This document shows, piece by piece, positions 57,710-64,000 of a DNA stretch of 64,000 nt. The DNA comes from Aliivibrio sifiae (GTDB lineage: Bacteria > Pseudomonadota > Gammaproteobacteria > Enterobacterales > Vibrionaceae): positions 496,957 through 560,956 of the forward strand of contig NZ_MSCP01000002.1 in assembly GCF_002954715.1 (NCBI RefSeq), given 5' to 3'. A program made the position numbers and the translations under genes. Each line of letters opens with the position of its first letter. Position 1 is the stretch's first letter. Below the pieces are notes generated by a model. The model had not been told where the DNA came from. It worked only from the letters and a program-made list of their open reading frames with translations, and searched no databases.

Positions 57710-59556
57710 GTTAATAAGCCTAAATTCAATTTAGTTACTTTTTGCCAATCATCAATTAAGCGAAAGGCATCTTTAATATGTTGGCGTTCAAAGCTTCCAA
57801 AGTAATTTGGGTTTATGTTGTGATTGGGTTGTTGTCCCTTTGAAATGGCGTCAACTTGGTATGAGAATCGGAAGTTACACAGAAAGTCGTAGGCACTTAA
57901 AATGTTCTTTAGTGAACCGTCACTAATAAATCCTTGTTGATTAGCGATAAGTAATCGTTCGCGAGTGTTCGGCTCTGAGGTTTTTGCGGCCAAGCTGTAA
58001 AGGCGAGCTAAATCGACAATAATATTAATGCCATGACGTTTAATATTAAGCGTTTTTTCATTGTTGTCGTTTTTCACTAAGATTAAATTATTAAAAATTC
58101 CCAAAGGGGCTCTGTGTTGCAGTGAGTCATTAAATAACGTTGTTAGTAAATACGCATTCGCGGTACGTTCTTTTATGTCATCTTGAATTAAGTGGAGAAA
58201 AGAAGTGTTACCAGCAATAACTCTGGTGTCTAAAAAAACACTTAAATTTAATAAGAAAGCGTATTCAGGATTAGTGATCCATTTTTTATAATAAGCTTTC
58301 CATGTAGAAAGAGGTTGGCACCATTTAGGGGTTGCTGCCATGAATTTTCCTGGGCATAAACGGTAATCACTGTTGTCCATTCCTTTGGTCACTATCATGG
58401 CAAGGTGTTGAAAATATAGTTTATCTTGAGGTGTCGCATTATCGGCTAATATCAATGCACTGTCTTGATCTGATGAGATATGAACTTCATTACGAGCGTG
58501 AGATCCTGCAACTACCCACGCATAATCACAAGGTGGAGTGCCTAAACGCTCAATGGCAATATCAATTAATCGTTGATTATATGTGTCCATAATAATCGAC
58601 ATGATTTTACTTATTAAGTCTGCGGGGACTTTTTCTTTCACTAATTGATTAAAAATAATATGTCGTTGCGTTGTTAATGTCGCTAATTCGGCTTCATTTT
58701 TTGCTGACTTTACTTTATCGATAAAGAAAATGGCCTGTAAGCGATTATTTTTCAGTAATAAAGGCAGAGTGACTAAACCAATAATGCGCTCACTATCCAT
58801 TACTGGGAGGTGTTTAATATTTGATTGCATCATGGTTATGATGGCTTGATAAACTAAAGAAGTAGAGTTTATCGTCATCGGATTTTTCGTCATGACGCAG
58901 TGTATCGGTTGATGGATATTTAGATCATTGGCGATAACGCGTTCTGTCATGTCTGCATTCGTGACAATACCCACTAAATTGTCCTTCTCTGTCACGATAA
59001 CACACGAGGTTTTATGTGTGCGAATGACCTGAGCAACATGGTAAATTGCATCGTTAATATCCACTTCAACAGTATTCGTGGTTGATACGTCTTGGATATT
59101 ATTTAAAAAGTGATTGTTGTCATTATTAGACCACACCGCATTAATAGCAGAGTTAATGCGTACTTCAGTTTCTGAATCAAACAAGTGTTTATATTCAGGA
59201 TGGGAAGTGTGTATTTCGTTAATTACGCTGATAGGAATAAGGTAAAGCAATGAACTTTCAATGGCTTTAATTTGGTAGTTACGATTGTTTTTTAATAAGC
59301 TAAAACCAAAGACATCTTCCTCACCTAAGCGTGATCGTAATGAACCATCTTGATGGATCTGCTCGATCGCGCCAGTTCTTACCAGATACAGATATTGTTG
59401 GTGATTGTGGACAGTCGAATCAATATATTCATTTTCTGAGAGATAAATGATTCTAACTTTTGATGATATACGCTCAACGATGCTTTTAGGCAGACGCGTA
59501 AATGGATCAATGTTAGAAATAAAATCAATGACGTTTTGAATTAATGGATCTTGCAT
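57706..59556 (-). CDS. cNMP-binding/CBS/DUF294 nucleotidyltransferase-like signalling protein, module 2
   Basis: The protein has 616 residues, a paralog of the protein at 46552 with the same domain order. It has a cyclic-nucleotide-binding fold (LGEEDVFGFSLL), two CBS motifs (EKDNLVGIVTNADMTERVI; IIGLVTLPLLL), a nucleotidyltransferase site (AGSHARNEVHISSDQDSALI, with Gly-Ser and Asp-x-Asp intact) and a DUF294 C-terminus (FGSFERQHIKDAFRLIDDW). It starts 12 bases after the LacI-type gene and overlaps the exonuclease gene, so regulator, DUF294 protein and exonuclease form one operon here. Confidence 0.88.
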   Translation of the reverse strand: MQDPLIQNVIDFISNIDPFTRLPKSIVERISSKVRIIYLSENEYIDSTVHNHQQYLYLVRTGAIEQIHQDGSLRSRLGEEDVFGFSLLKNNRNYQIKAIESSLLYLIPISVINEIHTSHPEYKHLFDSETEVRINSAINAVWSNNDNNHFLNNIQDVSTTNTVEVDINDAIYHVAQVIRTHKTSCVIVTEKDNLVGIVTNADMTERVIANDLNIHQPIHCVMTKNPMTINSTSLVYQAIITMMQSNIKHLPVMDSERIIGLVTLPLLLKNNRLQAIFFIDKVKSAKNEAELATLTTQRHIIFNQLVKEKVPADLISKIMSIIMDTYNQRLIDIAIERLGTPPCDYAWVVAGSHARNEVHISSDQDSALILADNATPQDKLYFQHLAMIVTKGMDNSDYRLCPGKFMAATPKWCQPLSTWKAYYKKWITNPEYAFLLNLSVFLDTRVIAGNTSFLHLIQDDIKERTANAYLLTTLFNDSLQHRAPLGIFNNLILVKNDNNEKTLNIKRHGINIIVDLARLYSLAAKTSEPNTRERLLIANQQGFISDGSLKNILSAYDFLCNFRFSYQVDAISKGQQPNHNINPNYFGSFERQHIKDAFRLIDDWQKVTKLNLGLLT

Positions 59557-59568
59557 TAGATACTCACA

Positions 59569-60639
59569 TTATGCATCAGGAAGTTGGCGTTTAATTTCAT
59601 CTAACAAGCGAATAAGACTTTCTTTTTGGTAGGGATTATCCGTCCGTGGTGCGGTACTTTTACGATGAACTAAAGTAACGTCTAGATTTTTATGAATAAG
59701 CATAGGTGTTTCTTGTTCATCTGATTGCAATCCAATAATGACGGCTTCTTTGCCAATATCAAGAAAGTGTTGCTTTACTGTGGTCAGCGGCGGGTTGAAA
59801 TATGCGCTGTCGTTAATGTCATCAAATCCAATCACCGATACTTGAGAAGGCACCTCAATCCCTAGCTCATTTAACGCCCTTAATACGCCTAGCGCCATTT
59901 GGTCATTCGCAACGAGTACAGCATCAAATTTAATTTGGTTGGCGACGGCATCACGGATAGCAAGGTAGCCACTGTCTGCTTGCCAATTACCAATATGCGT
60001 AGCAACAGGGTGTTGATTGGTGTTGGCAAGTACTGACAGCCAAGTTTGGTAACGGCTGTTTGATGCACTCGATTCTTGTGGCCCAGTAATGAGTAAAAAA
60101 TGTTGATGTTTAGTATCAAGCAAATGCTGTGCAGCTAATTGAGCGCCTTTTTTATGATCACAACAAACATAGTGGACTTGGCTTTCTTCTGGGACATCGA
60201 TAAACACAAAATGCAGGTGAGGGTATTGTTGTACTAATTGTTCCGCAGCACTGGCTGTTAGCGGCACGTTTAGAATGATACAAGTAACTTGTTGTGAAAT
60301 GAGCTCATGGATTGATGTTTGAATATTATCTAACGAAGGGGCGTTTACGACAGAAAAAACCGTTCCATAGCCCATATCATGCGCCTGTAATCGAATGCCA
60401 TTAGCAATTAAAGCAGCGCCATGTAATGACATTTCAAGTGTAATAAGTCCAATAACGTTAGATTTAGAGCGGCTTAGCATTTGGGCGCTTTTGTTGGGAA
60501 TATAACCAAGTTGCTTGATGGCTTTATTGACTCTATTTCGTGTGTTTTCGGAAACATTTATTGAGCCATTAGTCACTCTTGATACTGTTTGTGTGGATAC
60601 CCCAGCTAATTTTGCAACATCTTTAAACGTGATTGTCAT
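59569..60639 (-). CDS. LacI-family repressor of module 2
   Basis: The protein has 356 residues. The HTH is ITFKDVAKLAGVSTQTVSRVTN. The core resembles E. coli LacI itself (ITGPQESSASNSRYQTWLSVL near 190; VLVANDQMALGVLRALNELGI; SVIGFDDINDSAYFNPPLTTVKQHF), so a galactoside inducer is plausible. A C-terminal tail of about 25 residues ends the protein (YQKESLIRLLDEIKRQLPDA), which might resemble the LacI tetramerisation helix. It is divergent from GH36 paralog 2; two palindromes in the shared region are the expected operators. Confidence 0.9.
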   Translation of the reverse strand: MTITFKDVAKLAGVSTQTVSRVTNGSINVSENTRNRVNKAIKQLGYIPNKSAQMLSRSKSNVIGLITLEMSLHGAALIANGIRLQAHDMGYGTVFSVVNAPSLDNIQTSIHELISQQVTCIILNVPLTASAAEQLVQQYPHLHFVFIDVPEESQVHYVCCDHKKGAQLAAQHLLDTKHQHFLLITGPQESSASNSRYQTWLSVLANTNQHPVATHIGNWQADSGYLAIRDAVANQIKFDAVLVANDQMALGVLRALNELGIEVPSQVSVIGFDDINDSAYFNPPLTTVKQHFLDIGKEAVIIGLQSDEQETPMLIHKNLDVTLVHRKSTAPRTDNPYQKESLIRLLDEIKRQLPDA

Positions 60640-60738
60640 TTTCTTCTCTTATGTTTCGTTATCATTGTCGAACAATACCATGTGATGTTTTTTAAAACTC
60701 GTATCTGGTTCAAATAATTGTCGTGTAAACAAAAAATA

Positions 60739-60754
60739 TTGTTTTCGAAAACAA
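60739..60754. promoter_or_regulatory. Module 2 LacI-type operator 1
   Basis: TTGTTTTCGAAAACAA is a perfect 16-base palindrome with central CG, 100-115 bases before the lacI-type gene start on the minus strand. Confidence 0.75.
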
Positions 60755-60857
60755 CAAGATCAAGTGCACAGTTGGTGCGTACTACTCCCTTTTGAGATCA
60801 CATTAATGGCGTTTTAAGCTGGAATCTATCCAATAAAAGAACAAAATGAATTCAAGT

Positions 60858-60873
60858 TTGTTTACGAAAACAT
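60858..60873. promoter_or_regulatory. Module 2 LacI-type operator 2
   Basis: TTGTTTACGAAAACAT matches operator 1 at 14 of 16 positions and ends 12 bases before the GH36 paralog 2 start, where binding would block transcription. Centre-to-centre distance to operator 1 is 119 bases. Confidence 0.7.
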
Positions 60874-60885
60874 TTTGGATGTAGC

Positions 60886-62988
60886 ATGAATAAGTTAATT
60901 CATTTAACCAGTAAAAATCACAGTATTATTGTTAAAGTTGATTCGATCCCTGAGATCATTCATTGGGGTGGAAAAATTAATGAGGTTGATAGCGATCTTT
61001 TATTCGCAATAGAAAGACCGATTTCTCAAGCTCGACTTGATATTGATGTTCCTTTGTCTCTTTGTCCTGAATTGGGGCGTGGTCACTTTAATGCACCGGG
61101 TATTGAAGGGCACCGAAACGGAACGGATTGGGCTCCTGTTTTTCAAATTATAGATCAACAAATTGAAGCTCAATCAATTTGCATTACATTGAGAGATGAT
61201 ATCGCTCAACTTGAATTGTTGGTTGAACTGCATTTAGACCACGATTCTGATGTTGTGAAAAAACGTATTACTGTGACCAACAAAGGTGAGTCAGAGTATT
61301 ACTTAGGTAAATTATCCTCAACGTTGCCTTTACCCAATCATGCAAATGAACTAATGACGTTTCATGGCCGTTGGTGTCAAGAGTTTCAAACACAGCGTCA
61401 ACGTTTTGAGCATGGTGGTTTTATGCAGCAAAACCGTCGTGGTCGTACTTCGCACGAGAATTTCCCAGGCTTGTTTGTGGGTGAAAATGGATTTAGCGAA
61501 CAGCAGGGTCAAGTGTGGGGCTTTCATTTAGGTTGGAGCGGGAATCATGAGCTGCGTGCTGATGTACGCAGTGATGGTCGTCGTTTTGTTCAAGCGGGTG
61601 AGTTACTGTTTTCTGGCGAATGTATTTTAGGAGCCAACGAAACGTATCAATCTCCTTGGCTTTACGGATGTTATAGCAGCAACGGATTGAATGGCATCTC
61701 TGATCGTTTCCACCATTATGTTCGTGAGCATATTATTTCGTTTCCTACTGACAAACCTCGCCCTGTGCATTTGAATACATGGGAGGGGATCTATTTTGAT
61801 CATAAACCAGAATACATTATGCAGATGGCAAGTGAAGCCGCTGACATGGGCGTAGAACGATTCATTATTGATGATGGTTGGTTCATTGGGCGTCATGATG
61901 ATAAAGCCGCGTTAGGTGATTGGTATTTAGATGAAGATAAATATTCAAATGGCTTAGAGCCTGTGATTGCTCACGTTAACGAAAAAGGCATGGAATTTGG
62001 ATTATGGGTAGAACCAGAAATGGTCAGTAAAGAGTCAAATCTATACCGAAACCACCCAGATTGGATGTTGGGTTTAGAGAGCTACCATCAACCATCAGGC
62101 CGTTGGCAGTATGTGTTGGATCTGCAAAATACAGAGTGTTTCCAATATCTATTTGATCGCATTAATGATCTATTAACGCGCTATAACATTACTTACCTTA
62201 AATGGGATATGAACCGTGAATTGGTTCAACCAGGCCACAATGGACGTCCTGCTGTTCATGGTCAAACAAAAGCGCTTTATGCACTGGTTGATAAACTCTT
62301 GGCTCAGCACCCAAGCGTGGAAATTGAATCATGCTCATCAGGTGGTGGCCGTATTGATTTTGAAATCTTAAAACGAACACACCGTTTTTGGGCATCTGAT
62401 TGTAATGATGCGTTAGAGCGCCAAACGATCCAACGTGGTATGAGTTATTTCTTTCCACCAGAAGTGATGGGGGCGCACATTGGCCCTACTGAGTGTCATT
62501 CTACTAATCGCCAACACCACATTAATATGCGTGGTGTAACAGCATTAGGTGGGCACATGGGCGTAGAGCTTGATCCTGTTAAAGAAGCAGAGGAAGAAAA
62601 AGCGGCGTTTTCTCATTACATTGCGCTTCATAAAAAATACCGTGATTTATTGCATTCTGGCCGTAGTTTTAGAATGGATGTTGCGGATAAGAACCAATAC
62701 GTTTATGGCGTTCAAGGCGAAGATGAAACGATTGTTACTGTGTGTCAATTAGCGATGCCAAGTTATGCATTGCCATCACCGTTACGAATCACGTGCGTTG
62801 ATGCGGATGCAAAATACGCAGTGACATTAATTGAAATGCCTAAAGCCAGCTTCCAATTAATGAAACAAGCACCTAAATGGTTAGATCAAACATTAACGCT
62901 AACAGGTAATAACCTACAAGAAATCGGTTTGATATTACCCATCCTTGATCCTGAATCTGCGCTTATTGTTTCTTTAAAGAAAATATAG
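60886..62988 (+). CDS. GH36 alpha-galactosidase, paralog 2
   Basis: The protein has 700 residues, cytoplasmic by lack of signal peptide, and clearly a paralog of the enzyme at 53146 along its whole length. The nucleophile Asp is in YLKWDMNRELV near residue 440 and the acid/base Asp in FWASDCNDALERQ near 502. The substrate region differs at several places (HKPEYIMQMASEAADMG; CNDALERQTIQ), which may mean a different preferred galactoside. GGAT lies 6 bases before the ATG. It is followed by a symporter gene and regulated by the divergent LacI-type protein. Confidence 0.93.
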   Translation: MNKLIHLTSKNHSIIVKVDSIPEIIHWGGKINEVDSDLLFAIERPISQARLDIDVPLSLCPELGRGHFNAPGIEGHRNGTDWAPVFQIIDQQIEAQSICITLRDDIAQLELLVELHLDHDSDVVKKRITVTNKGESEYYLGKLSSTLPLPNHANELMTFHGRWCQEFQTQRQRFEHGGFMQQNRRGRTSHENFPGLFVGENGFSEQQGQVWGFHLGWSGNHELRADVRSDGRRFVQAGELLFSGECILGANETYQSPWLYGCYSSNGLNGISDRFHHYVREHIISFPTDKPRPVHLNTWEGIYFDHKPEYIMQMASEAADMGVERFIIDDGWFIGRHDDKAALGDWYLDEDKYSNGLEPVIAHVNEKGMEFGLWVEPEMVSKESNLYRNHPDWMLGLESYHQPSGRWQYVLDLQNTECFQYLFDRINDLLTRYNITYLKWDMNRELVQPGHNGRPAVHGQTKALYALVDKLLAQHPSVEIESCSSGGGRIDFEILKRTHRFWASDCNDALERQTIQRGMSYFFPPEVMGAHIGPTECHSTNRQHHINMRGVTALGGHMGVELDPVKEAEEEKAAFSHYIALHKKYRDLLHSGRSFRMDVADKNQYVYGVQGEDETIVTVCQLAMPSYALPSPLRITCVDADAKYAVTLIEMPKASFQLMKQAPKWLDQTLTLTGNNLQEIGLILPILDPESALIVSLKKI

Positions 62989-63005
62989 CGAATAACATAC
63001 TATGA

Positions 63006-63025
63006 GTGGCAGTAGCATCTGCCAC
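63006..63025 (+). other. Intercistronic hairpin between GH36 paralog 2 and the symporter gene
   Basis: GTGGCAG, six loop bases (TAGCAT) and CTGCCAC make a perfect seven-pair stem without a T run. It is more likely an RNA-stability or processing element than a terminator. Confidence 0.5.
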
Positions 63026-63056
63026 CTGTTAATACTATGAAATAAGGAAGCCAAAA

Positions 63057-64000
63057 ATGTCCATCACAGTATTTTTATCATTTCTTCTTTTTACTGGCTT
63101 TGTTGGGGTTTATACCTATAACAAAGTGAAAAAGACTCAAAATAATTCGCAAGACGGCTACTTCTTAGGTGGTCGAAGTTTAACGGGTGGGTTAATTGCC
63201 AGTTCGTTAATTTTAACTAATTTAAGTGCTACCAGCTTTGTTGGCATGAGTGCCCAAGCGTATACGCATAACATGAGTGTAATGGGGTGGGAAGTTGCTT
63301 CGGGCGTGACGTTAGTTATCATCGCTTTGTTGCTTGTTCCTCGTTATTTAAAGCAAGGGATCACGACGATTCCGGATTTCTTAGAAAGTCGTTATGACAT
63401 GTCTGTGAAGAAATTCGTTACTTTATTGTTCTTATGCCAATACGTGATCAATATCCTGCCAACAACCTTGTATGCTGGTGCCGTTGTTTTAGGTGAAATT
63501 TTTGATATTCAAACCTTATTAGGCGTCTCTGAGTTTGCTGCAATTGCGATAATTTCAGCGACTATTGGTTTATTAGGTTTCTTTTATGCCATTTATGGGG
63601 GCCTAAAAGCGGTCGTAATTGCTGATACTATTAACGGAATTGGTTTGATCATTGGTGGCTTAATGATCCCAGTCTTTGGCTTAATTGTACTTGGTGATGG
63701 TAGCTTTATGTCTGGTTTAGATACGCTACTCACCGCGGCTCCAGAAAAACTGCAATCAGTAGGTAAACCAACTGATCCACTGCCATTCTCGACATTGTTT
63801 ACTGGTCTGCTATTGGTTAATTTATATTACTGGGGTACTGATCAGTCGATTATTCAACGTGCTTTAGGCGCTAAGAATTTAAAAGAAGGTCAAAAAGGCG
63901 TGATCATGGCGGGTGCAATTAAAGTTATTTCACCTTTATTCCTGATAATTCCAGGCATCATTGCTTATCATATGTTTGGCGCTAATGCGGGTAACCCAGA
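63057..64000 (+). CDS. Sodium:solute symporter (SSS family, sugar-type), partial
   Basis: The gene starts at an ATG at 63057 with AAGGAAG about 7 bases upstream and runs off the window after about 314 residues. It has many membrane segments. Family motifs visible are GYFLGGRSLTGGLIASSLIL near residue 32, FVGMSAQAYTH near 61, FFYAIYGGLKAVVIADTING near 180, and LLVNLYYWGTDQSIIQRALGAKN near 260, the sugar-symporter version of the sodium/galactose transporters (vSGLT). It lies 68 bases after GH36 paralog 2, probably in the same transcript, and is the likely galactoside importer of module 2. Confidence 0.9.
   Translation, partial: MSITVFLSFLLFTGFVGVYTYNKVKKTQNNSQDGYFLGGRSLTGGLIASSLILTNLSATSFVGMSAQAYTHNMSVMGWEVASGVTLVIIALLLVPRYLKQGITTIPDFLESRYDMSVKKFVTLLFLCQYVINILPTTLYAGAVVLGEIFDIQTLLGVSEFAAIAIISATIGLLGFFYAIYGGLKAVVIADTINGIGLIIGGLMIPVFGLIVLGDGSFMSGLDTLLTAAPEKLQSVGKPTDPLPFSTLFTGLLLVNLYYWGTDQSIIQRALGAKNLKEGQKGVIMAGAIKVISPLFLIIPGIIAYHMFGANAGNP

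Overview
The window is a low-GC, gene-dense chromosomal segment of a gammaproteobacterium. The gene content and order (sapABCDF next to pspF/pspABC-ycjX-ycjF, a TPP-controlled thiamine salvage operon, ohr/ohrR, many c-di-GMP and chemotaxis genes, galactoside genes) point to Vibrionaceae, most likely an Aliivibrio. That placement is inference from gene families; no marker gene such as 16S rRNA is present. I saw no insertion sequence, prophage, CRISPR array, tRNA or rRNA.

Layout. 1-260: 5' part of a winged-helix regulator. 270-5552: sapABCDF on the minus strand. 5637-10684: the phage-shock (Psp) system, with pspF divergent from pspABC-ycjX-ycjF and a sigma-54 promoter between them. 10750-16528: TPP riboswitch followed by thiD-thiZXY-tenA-thiM-thiE, a pyrimidine and thiazole salvage operon. 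16547-20480: a membrane GGDEF protein and a Cache-PAS-GGDEF-EAL protein. 20535-23761: a copper-tolerance (Scs) cluster lacking a full-length scsC. 23968-29097: a chemoreceptor, a DUF457 membrane protein, a 56-residue membrane protein, an OmpA-like lipoprotein, and ohrR/ohr-doxX.

The second half (29198-64000) is a large galactoside/oligosaccharide region. 29198-45623 is a rearranged version of the E. coli ebgR-ebgA-ebgC-ygjI-ygjJ-ygjK neighbourhood. ygjI is duplicated, ygjJ is a decayed pseudogene, and an AraC/MFS pair and an HD-GYP phosphodiesterase have been placed inside. A TTTAGTAAAA element upstream of ygjK, the first ygjI-like gene, ebgA and ebgR suggests one EbgR regulon.

45777-64000 holds two versions of one module: a LacI-family regulator, a cNMP-CBS-DUF294 nucleotidyltransferase-like protein and a DEDDh exonuclease on the minus strand, each version accompanied by a GH36 alpha-galactosidase on the plus strand. 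Module 1 also contains lacZ and a MelB-type permease. Module 2 has a sodium:solute symporter that runs off the window. Each module has its own perfect-palindrome operator type. The duplicated regulator/DUF294/exonuclease cassette beside sugar transporters is the best candidate here for an undescribed control system.

Functionally, the region supports uptake of alpha- and beta-galactosides, hydrolysis by two beta-galactosidases and two alpha-galactosidases, and separate induction by three LacI-family proteins. A CRP-like site lies between lacZ and the first GH36 gene.
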